A stretch of 64,000 nt of DNA from Draconibacterium halophilum (GCF_010448835.1 NZ_CP048409.1:4629501-4693500); one strand, 5' to 3'; counted from the first letter of the stretch, positions 17,011-26,705 are shown. Notes: generated by a model from the sequence alone, not told the origin. Numbers and translations: made by a program.

Positions 17011-17691
17011 ATGGAAACATTAACGATTTGCCCTACCAGTACCGCAACCATTTTAGCTTGCCAACAGATTTCCAAAACCTTTAAAGAAAACATCTACGAG
17101 TTATCGATTCTGCGAAAAGAATGGGATTTGGAATTTGCGACATCCCTCACGGTGTGGATCGACGACACCATTGACAAACACTACGCCGATAACCTGGATG
17201 TTTTGGAAGATGAACGTTATCGCGAATGGCACGAGATTATGGTTGAAGGCCTTCAGCATTTAAAAGTTTTAAGAGCTTCGTTAAAAGTCGATTTTAAAAA
17301 AGACAAAGCTTTTTTAAAAGAATTTTTCCAGACTACCGGATACACCGATTATTTTAGCGATGCCAAAAATGGCGACCACATTAGTCTGTTTAAGTTCCTG
17401 AAAACATTTGCTGCCAACTTAAACGAAAGTGTTCGGCAAAAAATCAGCGAAAAAGGAACTCCCGATGTTTTGTTCGACAAAATTCTTGTATGCGCTAATC
17501 GTGTCAGCAAATTCGAGGACTGTTTTGTTGCCCTGGAAGTAGAAGCTGAACTTGATAATTACGGAAAAAACGAAGTAGCCCAGATTTATGAAACCATTCA
17601 GGACGTTTGCCGGATTGCAATTGCTTACTACCAATTTGATCCGAAGATGCGCTGCAAGTTCAACTACTACAAAGTAATGGTAAACCTATAG
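17011..17691 (+). CDS. hypothetical protein, all-helical
   Basis: 226 residues, not recognised. No signal peptide or membrane segment. Helix-rich throughout, with many charged and aromatic residues, and Cys at positions 7 and 17 (CPTSTATILAC). It ends in MRCKFNYYKVMVNL. It has its own -7 element and a shared terminator, so it is monocistronic between the his block and the convergent DUF4494 gene. Confidence 0.7.
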   Translation: METLTICPTSTATILACQQISKTFKENIYELSILRKEWDLEFATSLTVWIDDTIDKHYADNLDVLEDERYREWHEIMVEGLQHLKVLRASLKVDFKKDKAFLKEFFQTTGYTDYFSDAKNGDHISLFKFLKTFAANLNESVRQKISEKGTPDVLFDKILVCANRVSKFEDCFVALEVEAELDNYGKNEVAQIYETIQDVCRIAIAYYQFDPKMRCKFNYYKVMVNL

Positions 17692-17724
17692 ATATTTTTT
17701 CGTCAACTACTTAATAATTAACTT

Positions 17725-17769
17725 AAAAAGCAGTCTGCCTGCCATTTTCTGACAGGCGGGCTGCTTTTT
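17725..17769. terminator. bidirectional terminator between convergent genes
   Basis: AAAAAGCAG-CTGCCTG and CAGGCGG-CTGCTTTTT form a long imperfect stem flanked by A and T runs. It serves the plus gene ending at 17691 and the minus gene ending at 17774. Confidence 0.75.
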
Positions 17770-17773
17770 CTAT

Positions 17774-18394
17774 TTACTGCTCCGGCGTTTCTTCACCTGA
17801 ATTTTCGGTTTCTTCCGAAGCTTCGCTTGTCTCTTCAGGAAGAGTAGCTTCCTGCTCCTCTTTGTTATAAGGATTCTCTCCATCAGTAAATATTGGATTC
17901 TTTTTCTCAGCTGCCTCTGCAACCGGCACAAAACCTTCAGGTACTTTTTCTGCCGACTCCGATGGCTCATAAGGGAAAACATCAACAATAGGACTTACTG
18001 CCAGGGAATTAACCACAAAAGGAATTACCAGGTATTCCAAACTTTCATCCAAACGTGTAAGCGCTTCCTTAATATCGTCGGCCATTATCAGGTAGTAAGT
18101 CCGAATTTTTTTCTCTTTTCCTGCCTCTTCATCAATCGTTACCAGGTTAATTGTAGCTTTAAACCACCACTCTCCGTTTTCGAAAGGAAAAACTTCTGCA
18201 ATACGCGACTTTTTAATATCGACAATTGTAAATTCTCCGCCTTTAACCATTTGTTGCATTTGGCGAATAATTCTTGTTTCGGCATCGGTGTACGATACGG
18301 CATCCAACAAGAAGTTTTCTGTTACCATTGATTCGCTTCCACTCTCGGAAACTTTCATATATTTTACTTTACTCTCGAACCAAGTCTGCATCAT
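17774..18394 (-). CDS. DUF4494 family protein
   Basis: 206 residues from the ATG at 18394 (MMQTWFESKVKYMKV); a TTG at 18421 would add nine residues and is not favoured. Seen: an N-terminal DUF4494 core (about residues 1-145) with DAVSYTDAETRIIRQM, EWWFKATINLVTIDEEAGKE and YYLIMADDIKEAL, then an acidic, Pro/Glu/Thr-rich low-complexity tail (SEASEETENSGEETPEQ). Function unknown; the family is typical of Bacteroidota. Confidence 0.8.
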   Translation of the reverse strand: MMQTWFESKVKYMKVSESGSESMVTENFLLDAVSYTDAETRIIRQMQQMVKGGEFTIVDIKKSRIAEVFPFENGEWWFKATINLVTIDEEAGKEKKIRTYYLIMADDIKEALTRLDESLEYLVIPFVVNSLAVSPIVDVFPYEPSESAEKVPEGFVPVAEAAEKKNPIFTDGENPYNKEEQEATLPEETSEASEETENSGEETPEQ

Positions 18395-18477
18395 AATTTC
18401 TACATTTTTTAGAAGTGACAAAAATACATAAGCCTCATGGACTTTCCCTTAAAAGCTTTAATTTTTATCAACAAAAA

Positions 18478-18501
18478 ACCGACTACAAAATTGCAGTCGG
18501 T
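18478..18501 (-). terminator. intrinsic terminator upstream of DUF4494 gene
   Basis: Minus strand: ACCGACT, 10-nt loop, AGTCGGT, then TTTTTTG. Together with the hairpin at 18626 it closes the amt transcript before the DUF4494 gene. Confidence 0.65.
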
Positions 18502-18625
18502 CTCCGATTCTTTTAATCTAACTAAACTAACTAATAACTACCCTTGACCTTAATTAAAAGTAAAACGAAATGTATTTTGCAGTTAATCTTTTTCATTTTT
18601 TGAATCGTGTAGTTGAAAAGAAAAA

Positions 18626-18648
18626 TGGCCCCGCCCAACGACGGGCCA
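18626..18648 (-). terminator. intrinsic terminator after amt
   Basis: Minus strand: TGGCCC and GGGGCCA pair around a short loop and are followed by TTTTTCTTTT. It lies 40 nt past the amt stop. Directly upstream on that strand (18655-18671) is the exact 17-mer that also sits in the hairpin loop before argG. Confidence 0.6.
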
Positions 18649-18687
18649 CAAACAGACAGCTACAGACTTAAAAGCTGAAGAAGATTA

Positions 18688-19920
18688 TTAATTATAGGCA
18701 CTCTCACCATGTTCGTAAACATCGAGGCCCTCTTCTTCAATGCGCCTAGAAACGCGCAGTATATTTGTTTTCTTCAGGATGAAGAATAATACCAATCCTA
18801 AACCAAATGCCCATGCAAAGAAGGCTAATACACCTACCGCCTGGATACCCAGTAATTTTGCACCATGGCCATAGAGCAAACCTTCAGAGGTTGAGAACAA
18901 ACCAACAGCCAGTGTACCAAATGCACCGCCCACACCGTGAACAGAGATCGCACCAACAGGATCGTCAACTTTTAATATTTTATCGAAGAATTCAACAGCG
19001 AATGGCAGAATGAAACCTGCAATTATACCAATGAATAATGCTCCCATAGGATTAACGGCATCACAACCGGCAGTAATGGCAACCAAACCGGCCAACGCAC
19101 CGTTCAACGAAATTGAAAGTGATGGACGTTTGTAACGTACCCATGCCACAAGCATTGCAGTAACCGCACCAGCTGCAGCAGCCAGGTTAGTAGTAACCGC
19201 GATATGACCAATTGCAACAGCGTTATCAGTACCGGCAGCTGCTAACTGAGATCCAGGGTTAAATCCGAACCATCCGAACCACAGGATAAATACACCAAGT
19301 GCGCCCATAGCAAGGTTGTGTCCAGGAATTGCTTTTGCTTTTCCATCTTTTCCATATTTTCCAATACGAGGTCCAATAATAGATGCACCAGCTAAACCAA
19401 CCCATGCACCAACAGAGTGTACAATAGATGAACCGGCGAAATCGTGGAATCCAAGTTGGCTTAACCAACCACCACCCCATGTCCAGTGACCTGAAATTGG
19501 GTAAATAATTACAGTAATTACAATAGTGAAAATTAAGTATGCTTTAAACTCAGTTCTTTCAGCCATAGCTCCCGAAACAATTGTTGCTGCGGTTGCTGCG
19601 AATACAGTCTGAAAAAACAAGTCAGCATAATCAGAGTAATTGTCGCCAAAACCATCGCTCATAAAGAACAAATCCGGCGTTCCAATAAATCCTCCTATAG
19701 AGTCTCCATACATGATGGTAAAACCAATTACCCAATATAGTATTGAACCAATTGAGAAGTCCATCAGGTTTTTCATTAAAATATTTGCGGTGTTTTTCGA
19801 TCGGGTAAATCCTGCCTCCACCAAGGCAAATCCGGGTTGCATGAACATTACCAGAAATGCAGCAACCAATAACCACATATTATCTATACCTACTTGTAGG
19901 CCTTGCAAAGTTTCTTCCAT
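18688..19920 (-). CDS. amt: ammonium transporter
   Basis: 410 residues, eleven transmembrane segments by eye. Trimeric inner-membrane ammonium channel. Seen: the family signature with conserved His pair (SIVHSVGAWVGLAGASIIG and ISVHGVGGAFGTLAVG) and MFMQPGFALVEAGFTRSKN near the N-terminus. It starts 24 nt after the PII gene, the usual glnK-amt pairing in which uridylylation-sensitive PII plugs Amt when nitrogen is ample. Confidence 0.96.
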   Translation of the reverse strand: MEETLQGLQVGIDNMWLLVAAFLVMFMQPGFALVEAGFTRSKNTANILMKNLMDFSIGSILYWVIGFTIMYGDSIGGFIGTPDLFFMSDGFGDNYSDYADLFFQTVFAATAATIVSGAMAERTEFKAYLIFTIVITVIIYPISGHWTWGGGWLSQLGFHDFAGSSIVHSVGAWVGLAGASIIGPRIGKYGKDGKAKAIPGHNLAMGALGVFILWFGWFGFNPGSQLAAAGTDNAVAIGHIAVTTNLAAAAGAVTAMLVAWVRYKRPSLSISLNGALAGLVAITAGCDAVNPMGALFIGIIAGFILPFAVEFFDKILKVDDPVGAISVHGVGGAFGTLAVGLFSTSEGLLYGHGAKLLGIQAVGVLAFFAWAFGLGLVLFFILKKTNILRVSRRIEEEGLDVYEHGESAYN

Positions 19921-19944
19921 GATAATCTATCTTTTTTTCAGTTA

Positions 19945-20301
19945 CTACTCTTCTTTTCCTTTAATAAACAGCGAGTCGTCGCCATGCTCTCCGGTTCTTA
20001 TTCGGAACGATTCTTCGATAGGAAGAATAAACACTTTACCATCACCGATCTCTCCGGTTCTGGCCGATCCTAAAATGGCCTGAACTGTTTTGTCTACATT
20101 TTTATCGCGAACGATGATTGATAATTTTATTCTTTCAATTGTACTGGTATCGTAAACAACACCTCGGTACGAGCGACCTTCGCGAGCCTGACCAACTCCT
20201 CTAACATCCCAGAAAGAGAAGAATTCAATGCCTGCTTCATACAGCGCATCTTTCACTTCGTCAAATTTTGATTTGCGTATTATTGCTTCAATCTTTTTCA
20301 T
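19945..20301 (-). CDS. P-II family nitrogen regulatory protein
   Basis: 118 residues. Trimeric signal protein that reads 2-oxoglutarate and ATP/ADP and controls Amt. Seen: start KKIEAIIRKSKFDEVKDAL, a T-loop with GRSYRGVVYDT, B-loop ILGSARTGEIGDGKVFILP. The T-loop is shorter and differs from the canonical GHTEIYRGAEY form, although a Tyr is kept (SYRG). Gene order porin-PII-amt supports a GlnK-like role. Confidence 0.93.
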   Translation of the reverse strand: MKKIEAIIRKSKFDEVKDALYEAGIEFFSFWDVRGVGQAREGRSYRGVVYDTSTIERIKLSIIVRDKNVDKTVQAILGSARTGEIGDGKVFILPIEESFRIRTGEHGDDSLFIKGKEE

Positions 20302-20386
20302 CTTATTTAATATTGTTTGTTTTAAAAAGTATAAGATGTAACAAGCCTGAATTACAGACTTGTTTCATATCAAAATATCTTCTCGG

Positions 20387-21067
20387 TTACAGTGAAATAC
20401 CAACTGCAATGTGGAATCCTCCGGTTGATGGATTCAGCATTACTGCTCCTGAAACCGGCAGTGTAAAGCTTTCGCTAATCTGAACCTCTTTTGAGGTTCC
20501 AACCATTATGTTGCAGATGCTAAAGTCGCCATCATCAGTATACTGTCCGTCGCCACCACCAAGTGCAATATCTACAGGTCCTGCAGAAACAGCTGCTTCC
20601 AGGTACATGTCGCTTGTGGTATTGGAACCTTCTATCGCTGGATCATCTTCTCCAAGTCCTTCCATATAAGCTGCAGTGAAAGTAAAAGCACCTACTCCTA
20701 AGCTAACCATTGGTTCGAAATAATGTGATTCTCCTTCTGTCCAGTCCGATCCGGGGAAGTAGTAATCGGTTAAAGTTAAGCTTAACGAAGCATTTTCGCC
20801 TAAATCGAAACCATATCCCATGTAAAGGTCAGCCTCAGCGGCCTCTTCCGATCCGGTACTGTAAGATCCCCATGCACCAATGGCGAAACCTCCTGCACTA
20901 AACTCAACTCCGGGCTGAAATGCTGCCCCTGTTCCAAATTTGGCACCACGCCATAAATAACTGCTGTAAATGTCTAAACCGGTGCTCCATTCCTGCGCTT
21001 TCACATTCGGAATTGATACAACTAAAAGTAATAACATACTTACTGTAATCAGTAGTGTCTTTTTCAT
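20387..21067 (-). CDS. TorF-type putative outer membrane porin
   Basis: 226 residues. Signal peptide with hydrophobic core and cleavage after NVKAQ. The mature part alternates small, polar and aromatic residues as in a beta-barrel (YSSYLWRGAKFGTGAAFQPG, YLEAAVSAGPVDIALGGG) and resembles the TIGR02001/Gcw_chp family found beside amt-glnK genes. It ends in a hydrophobic strand HIAVGISL. Likely passes ammonium or small solutes across the outer membrane; that is inferred from position only. Confidence 0.75.
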   Translation of the reverse strand: MKKTLLITVSMLLLLVVSIPNVKAQEWSTGLDIYSSYLWRGAKFGTGAAFQPGVEFSAGGFAIGAWGSYSTGSEEAAEADLYMGYGFDLGENASLSLTLTDYYFPGSDWTEGESHYFEPMVSLGVGAFTFTAAYMEGLGEDDPAIEGSNTTSDMYLEAAVSAGPVDIALGGGDGQYTDDGDFSICNIMVGTSKEVQISESFTLPVSGAVMLNPSTGGFHIAVGISL

Positions 21068-21663
21068 AATCGTAAATTTTTAAAAGTTAAACTGCTATTT
21101 TTATTTTTAAATCTAATGCTACCCTAAAAAACATGGTTGTTTTTTCTTTATGTCTGTTTTTAATTTCCCAACCCCCTGTTTTTTTTATTTCTTGATTCAA
21201 ATAAATGCACTTTTTTTCATTCACACCCCGTTTTTTATCCATCATGCCAATTCGCTTAACAAATTATTAATATTTGATGCATTATTTTACCTTTTTGGTA
21301 GCTATTAGTGCTTTTTAATACCGTTTTTACACAATAACATTAACTCAGATCACAAAAACACGTTACACAGAGATACTTATTATTGCTTAAACAACGAGAA
21401 CTGTTTAATCTGCAGAGAAAGAAACAATGAAAGAACTCACAAGTTAACATCTCCATTCGACCTGAACACTTAATACTTTTAGATTATTCTGAAAAAAACT
21501 AAAGATCGGGGTTACATTTCCGTATAAAGAGAATGATGTTCTGATGCTTATTCTTTAAACACAGAAGAAATATCTTTAAAATTTTACATAGTACGCACAG
21601 GAGAAATAAAAACTGACCATTCAGGTCGATCTTCTGTAAAGGAGAAAATAAAATATGGATGAA
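21068..21663. other. AT-rich intergenic region upstream of the porin-PII-amt operon
   Basis: Nearly 600 bp without a plausible gene on either strand. It should hold the nitrogen-regulated promoter of the ammonium operon, but no TAnnTTTG element or sigma-54 -24/-12 pair was recognised. Confidence 0.4.
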
Positions 21664-23298
21664 TTAATTCAATTCCACAAGATACATGGTAAGAAACCGG
21701 CTGGCTCTGGTTTTTGGATTTAAAAACCGCCCCGATTGACTGGTCAGCTGTTTGTGCTCGGTAAACTTCTTAACAACGGTCATATTTAATCCCATTTCCA
21801 GCATATCTTCATAACCGCTTTCAGTGGTATAAATCCAAGCCCCGGTTCTGGGAAGAAAATCTTCCAGGTCTTCTTTTTCGATAAGATAGGTACCGGGCGA
21901 TTTTGAATATAGGAACAAATTCCACAGACGCGCTCCTGATGTATATATACTTAAAGTTGATCCCTCGGAAGCCTTTGCATTAAAAAGTTCAGCAGCATCT
22001 TTCGAGGTATGATACTTCAACATATTGGGCAACATATTTACATTTACCATAAAAAGCATCATCGTAACGGTAAAGGTTAGCATTACGACCTGTTTGGGCA
22101 AATCGTTCTTTTTAAACACCATCATCACTACGCCGGTATAAAGAAACAGGTAAATAGCCCAAAACCACCAGCGTGTTTCAGGAAATACTACTATTGGCAT
22201 TATCAAAAGTGCCAAAGGCCCAACAACAGCAATTACTTTATTTATTATCGCAATAGTATTACGCGTTTTTGATTTCTTTTCAGATGCAAACAATCGCACG
22301 GTCCATTTTGCACTTATTATGTATATAAACGGAACAGCAGAAAGCAGGTAGTGTGGGTTTTGCTGTTTGGCCACCGACAAGATACCAACAAAAACCACTA
22401 CGGCCAGAATATTTACCACTTCAAAATCTGTGTTTTTGCTTTTTCGCAAGCCAATCAAACTTTTCACTTCCTGAATAAAACCATAAACCATAAATATTGT
22501 CCATGGTAATAATACATACAATGAGGTATGCAGGTAGAAAGTATAATCGGTACTGCTACCTTGATAGGAACCGGTAACACGCCCCACATTATTGGTCCAG
22601 AAATAAAATTTGATTCCCTCGAGCCCAAACTGGTTAAGCAAACCAGCTATTGCCGGCAAAATCATGATACCCACAATTACCAGGGCAATCAGCCAACGGT
22701 AGTTGAATATTTCTTTCCACTGGCGGTGAACCAGCATACTCCCGCCAATTGCTGCAGCGGGAATAACAACGCCCACCGGGCCTTTTGCCAGCATCGACAA
22801 GCCCACACCAACAGCACCAAGTAAAAAATGTTGCCACTTGTGGTTTTTTAAATAGGCCGAAAACTGCCACACCGAAAAAACCACAAAATCTGCGAGCAAA
22901 GTATCGGTATGTATATCGTTGTTAAAGTGTTGAAAACCTAAAGATGAAATCCAGAAAAAGGCTGCCAACAGGCCGGTTTCTTTTCCGTAAAAAAGTTTCC
23001 CCAAACGATAAGTTGAATAAATTCCAATAAATGAAAATAAAAGAACTGCCAGTTTGTATGCCGGTATTGACAAGCCAAACAGCTTAAAAGTTACAGCTGC
23101 TATCCAAAACAACATCGGAGGTTTCTGGTCGTAGGCTTCGCCGCCAATAGTCAGGTTTATCCAATCATTATTCATTAGCATCTCGCGACCAACTTCAGCA
23201 TATTTTGCAGCATTTACCACTAATGGAACCGGCAAAGCCGAGCCAATTATTAAAAGAATAGGAATAACTAAAGCAAGGTATAAACGTCGATTATTCAT
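21664..23298 (-). CDS. ArnT-like polytopic glycosyltransferase (GT83/PMT_2 type)
   Basis: 544 residues, about twelve transmembrane segments. Seen: the ArnT-type first periplasmic loop AAKYAEVGREML with the conserved acidic residue, GGEAYDQKPPMLFWIAAV, and AKGPVGVVIPAA in the middle. Such enzymes move sugars (for example aminoarabinose) from undecaprenyl phosphate to lipid A or proteins. Substrate unknown. Monocistronic; no lipid A modification genes adjoin. Confidence 0.88.
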   Translation of the reverse strand: MNNRRLYLALVIPILLIIGSALPVPLVVNAAKYAEVGREMLMNNDWINLTIGGEAYDQKPPMLFWIAAVTFKLFGLSIPAYKLAVLLFSFIGIYSTYRLGKLFYGKETGLLAAFFWISSLGFQHFNNDIHTDTLLADFVVFSVWQFSAYLKNHKWQHFLLGAVGVGLSMLAKGPVGVVIPAAAIGGSMLVHRQWKEIFNYRWLIALVIVGIMILPAIAGLLNQFGLEGIKFYFWTNNVGRVTGSYQGSSTDYTFYLHTSLYVLLPWTIFMVYGFIQEVKSLIGLRKSKNTDFEVVNILAVVVFVGILSVAKQQNPHYLLSAVPFIYIISAKWTVRLFASEKKSKTRNTIAIINKVIAVVGPLALLIMPIVVFPETRWWFWAIYLFLYTGVVMMVFKKNDLPKQVVMLTFTVTMMLFMVNVNMLPNMLKYHTSKDAAELFNAKASEGSTLSIYTSGARLWNLFLYSKSPGTYLIEKEDLEDFLPRTGAWIYTTESGYEDMLEMGLNMTVVKKFTEHKQLTSQSGRFLNPKTRASRFLTMYLVELN

Positions 23299-23369
23299 TA
23301 GTGATAAATTTAAGTAAGCACGAAAGTAAAAAATATTAATTTTACGCCCACATTTTTAATTTGAGACAA

Positions 23370-24055
23370 ATGAAGAAAAATATTTCGTGGATTACAATTA
23401 TCGATGTTGTAGTTTATGCCCTGATTATTGGTTTTGTTGCTTACGGGAAAATCCAAAGCGACGTTAGTCCCGAGGCATTTGCCCGGGTAATTCGGGAAGA
23501 TGGCTGGGTAGAATACCTGACTGCACTTTTTTTACTTTTAGGATCTGTACTTTTTGCCATTAAGGCCGTAAAAGCACGAAAAGATAATAATCGGAAAAAA
23601 ATATTCTTTAATGCACTTGCTGCTTTTGTTTTCTTTTTTGGACTAGGCGAAGAGATTTCGTGGGGCAAAGAATTTTTTCGGTAGAAGCCGGCGAATACTT
23701 CATGCAAAACAACTACCAGGGCGAAACCAATTTGCACAATCTTGAAATTGGCGGAGTAGACCTTAACATTCTCATTTTTTCAAAACTGATGTTTGTTGCA
23801 CTAATCAGCTATTTTGTACTATTACCATTACTTACCTGGAAAGTAAAATTCATCCGGAAACTGGTAATCGATTATGGAGTTCCTATTCCACGCCTGCATC
23901 ATGTAATAATATTGCTTGCCGTTAATGCTTTTATTCCTCTGGCAATTAACATGATAAAAGAGAGCGAATTGCACGAACTCGCATTAACCGGAATCTTTTT
24001 CCTCATCCTTATCAATCCGGCAAAAAAAATAAAAGACGTTAGTTTATCCTACTGA
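23370..24055 (+). pseudogene. membrane protein of the GEEISWGQR family, broken by a 1-nt frameshift
   Basis: Two frames, 23370-23684 and 23660-24055, join into a 228-residue membrane protein if one G is restored in the run at 23662-23665 (TGGGGCAAAG for expected TGGGGGCAAAG). The join gives GLGEEISWGQRIFSVEAGEY, matching the intact convergent gene at 24142-24798. Four or five transmembrane segments. Shared residues with that paralogue include EDG-x2-E-x-LTAL, GEEISWGQR and QGETNLHNLE. Function unknown. Confidence 0.75.
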
Positions 24056-24141
24056 ATGAAAAGAGCTTCCCCTTCCTTTTTTTTACGACTATGATTCACC
24101 GTCCGAAGCTTTAATGCTGCATTGGTGAAACACCATTCGTT

Positions 24142-24798
24142 TTACGAGACAAGTTCTTCCTTTGAATTGTAAGGATCGAGAAATACAAGCAGCAAAACCG
24201 AAACAAAAATAGCTTCCCACAATTCCCATATTCGACGTTCCGGAATAAGCAGCACGATTCCCGTGCACAGCAATATAATTACTGAATACCGGATTTTAGG
24301 AACCGGAATTCCCCATAAGTCAATAACCCGTGTTAGGAAAGGCCACTTTTTATATAGCAAAAGTGTTAAAACAAAATAAGTTCCGAAAACAACCGAGAGT
24401 CCGGTTGAGAAAATAAGTTTATTCAAGTTTACTCCATTCACTTCCAGGTTGTGCAGGTTGGTTTCTCCCTGGAAATTATGCTGTGCAAAAAACTCTCCCG
24501 TTTCAATGGAGAATATACGCTGACCCCAGGATATTTCCTCCCCAAATCCAAAGAACGTACCTACTATCACCACCACGCTCATAGCAACCCAAAGCTTATT
24601 CCGGGTTTTATATTGCTTAAATAAACGTATGGCAAACAACACCGAAATAAGCAACAAAACCAACGCTGTAAGATTTTCCAGCGGACCATCTTCAGCCACC
24701 ATAGTGTGGCAAAAATCATAATGAAAATAAAAACTTGCGGCCGAGTATAAAGATGCAGCAATTATTAAGTAGGCTAAAATTGATAATACTTTTTTCAT
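24142..24798 (-). CDS. uncharacterised membrane protein, GEEISWGQR family
   Basis: 218 residues from the ATG at 24798; a longer TTG start at 24828 is possible. About five transmembrane helices. A cytoplasm- or membrane-facing block GFGEEISWGQRIFSIETGEF is followed by NFQGETNLHNLEVNGVNLN. The block of Glu, Gln, Asn and His is the sort of pattern seen at membrane-enzyme active sites, but I recognise no known family. Paralogous to and convergent with 23370-24055. Confidence 0.75.
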   Translation of the reverse strand: MKKVLSILAYLIIAASLYSAASFYFHYDFCHTMVAEDGPLENLTALVLLLISVLFAIRLFKQYKTRNKLWVAMSVVVIVGTFFGFGEEISWGQRIFSIETGEFFAQHNFQGETNLHNLEVNGVNLNKLIFSTGLSVVFGTYFVLTLLLYKKWPFLTRVIDLWGIPVPKIRYSVIILLCTGIVLLIPERRIWELWEAIFVSVLLLVFLDPYNSKEELVS

Positions 24799-25011
24799 CA
24801 GTTTAAAAATTTCCGGCAACGCCACCAAAAAGTGCGTTGTCAGAGCTATTAATACTAGAGTGCAAATCTAATAATATTCAGCAAGAAATTATCGCTGCCA
24901 ATTAAGCTCATTTCGCGATTAACAAAGTATAACACTTGCCCCGATGATTTTACCGATGTTATTATTCAGCTTTCATATTGTAATATAAAACATGCTTTTC
25001 ATTTGAAATTT

Positions 25012-25019
25012 TATATTTG
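25012..25019 (+). promoter_or_regulatory. argH promoter -7 element
   Basis: TATATTTG is an exact TAnnTTTG match, 89 nt before the argH ATG. A 13-bp AT palindrome (TTAATAATATTAA) follows but is a poor ARG box. Confidence 0.45.
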
Positions 25020-25067
25020 CACTTAATAATATTAACTGAAGCGTTAAGGCTGCATTCCGGGTTTTCA

Positions 25068-25095
25068 TCTTCCGTCTTCCGCCTTCCGTCTTCCA
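25068..25095 (+). repeat. heptameric leader repeat before argH
   Basis: Four 7-nt units: TCTTCCG, TCTTCCG, CCTTCCG, TCTTCCA, the most regular array in the window, ending 12 nt before the argH ATG. Confidence 0.6.
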
Positions 25096-25107
25096 ACTAT
25101 CTTTAAC

Positions 25108-26439
25108 ATGAAACTCTGGGATAAAGGAACACCTGTTAACAAAGCAATTGAAGAATTCACCGTGGGTAAAGACCGCGAATTGGATCTATTTTTGGCCACA
25201 CACGATATTTTGGGATCGATGGCTCACGTAACCATGCTCGAATCGGTTGGATTGATTGAAAAAGATGAACTTCCACCACTTCTTTCCGAATTAAAAAACC
25301 TTTATGCCCGTGCCGAAAAAGGCGAATTTACCATTGATGAAGGCGTTGAAGACATACACTCGCAAGTTGAATTTTTACTCACCGAAAAACTAGGTGATCT
25401 GGGTAAAAAAATTCACAGCGGACGTTCGCGCAACGATCAGGTTTTACTCGATCTGAAGCTATTTACCCGCGATGCTATTAAAGAAATTACGGAAACAACT
25501 TCCAATCTCATCGACACGCTACTAAAACGCGCCGAAGAAACAAAAGGCATTTTAATGCCGGGCTACACCCATTTACAGGTGGCCATGCCTTCGTCGTTCG
25601 GACTGTGGTTTAGCGCCTATGCCGAAAGTCTGGCTGATGACCTTGAACTGTTATTATCGGCATTCAAAATTACCAATCAAAATCCTTTGGGATCGGCAGC
25701 CGGCTATGGTTCGTCGTTTCCGCTAAATCGCCAAATGACAACCGATCTGCTGGGATTTGCAACCATGAACTACAATGTTGTATATGCCCAAATGGGAAGA
25801 GGGAAAGTGGAAAAAATAGTTTCGTTTGCTTTGGCTAATCTGGCAGGAACTCTATCGAAGCTGGCCTACGATGTTTGTATATTCATGAGCCAGAACTTCA
25901 ACTTTGTAAGTCTGCCTACCGAGTTTACAACAGGCTCGAGCATTATGCCCCACAAAAAAAATCCCGATGTTTTTGAGCTCACGCGGGCACGCTGCAACAA
26001 ATTGCAAGGCGTCCCTTCACAAATTAGCTTGATTATCAACAACCTACCAAGCGGTTATTTCCGCGATCTGCAAATGGTAAAAGAAATTTTCCTTCCGTCG
26101 TTTAAAGAAATGAACGACTGCCTTAATATTGTAGATATGGCCATTGATAAAATGTCGGTAAACAAAGAGATTTTAAACGACAGCAAATACGATTACCTCT
26201 TTAGTGTTGAAGAAGTAAATAAACTCGTGTTGCAAGGAATTCCATTCCGCGAAGCCTATAAACAAATTGGCGCTCAAATTGAAAGTGGAAACTTTACGCC
26301 CGAAAAATCCGTAAACCACAACCACGAAGGGAGTATCGGGAATTTATGTTTGGATAGTATTTCAAATAAGAAAGAAGAAATCATAAATAAATTTCTATTT
26401 AACAAAATTAAAGAAGCAAAAAACAACTTGCTGAAATAG
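25108..26439 (+). CDS. argH: argininosuccinate lyase
   Basis: 443 residues. Splits argininosuccinate into arginine and fumarate. Seen: HSGRSRNDQVLLDLKLF, the family signature GSSIMPHKKNPDVFEL with the catalytic Ser loop, and PGYTHLQVAMPSSFG. It lies 8 kb from the other arginine genes, on its own with a heptamer leader array. Full length. Confidence 0.97.
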   Translation: MKLWDKGTPVNKAIEEFTVGKDRELDLFLATHDILGSMAHVTMLESVGLIEKDELPPLLSELKNLYARAEKGEFTIDEGVEDIHSQVEFLLTEKLGDLGKKIHSGRSRNDQVLLDLKLFTRDAIKEITETTSNLIDTLLKRAEETKGILMPGYTHLQVAMPSSFGLWFSAYAESLADDLELLLSAFKITNQNPLGSAAGYGSSFPLNRQMTTDLLGFATMNYNVVYAQMGRGKVEKIVSFALANLAGTLSKLAYDVCIFMSQNFNFVSLPTEFTTGSSIMPHKKNPDVFELTRARCNKLQGVPSQISLIINNLPSGYFRDLQMVKEIFLPSFKEMNDCLNIVDMAIDKMSVNKEILNDSKYDYLFSVEEVNKLVLQGIPFREAYKQIGAQIESGNFTPEKSVNHNHEGSIGNLCLDSISNKKEEIINKFLFNKIKEAKNNLLK

Positions 26440-26459
26440 AGCTTCAAGTTGCTGAAAAC

Positions 26460-26473
26460 GTGACAAATGTCAC
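26460..26473. promoter_or_regulatory. GTGACA-AA-TGTCAC palindrome between argH and gltB
   Basis: A perfect 14-bp dyad, 21 nt after argH and 233 nt before gltB. It looks like a dimeric regulator site of the Crp/Fnr kind, but no U-run supports a terminator. The regulator is unknown. Confidence 0.35.
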
Positions 26474-26705
26474 ATTGTTAAAAAATAAGTATAAAGGACT
26501 TAAGTTTTTTATGATTTTTCTCAAGGTTAATTGTATGTTATTAAACACAATTTACACCATTCAAGATTGCGAATGCACACCTCTTTGTTTATTTTTGGTT
26601 TCACTTCGTAAGTAAAAACGGGATTTTCACTTACATATTTGCAGCAGCTTGGTATTGACAGCGCCGGTTGTTGCACTAGTGCGAATTTTAAAGAGAAAGG
26701 ATATA

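Noticed and set aside
17774..18394. Acidic C-terminal tail of the DUF4494 protein as a frameshift product
   Set aside because: Similar low-complexity acidic tails occur in family members, and a proper terminator follows the stop.
25023..25035. TTAATAATATTAA palindrome after the argH -7 as an ARG box
   Set aside because: It lacks the TGA and TCA ends of the box and AT-rich dyads are frequent here; only spacing is suggestive.
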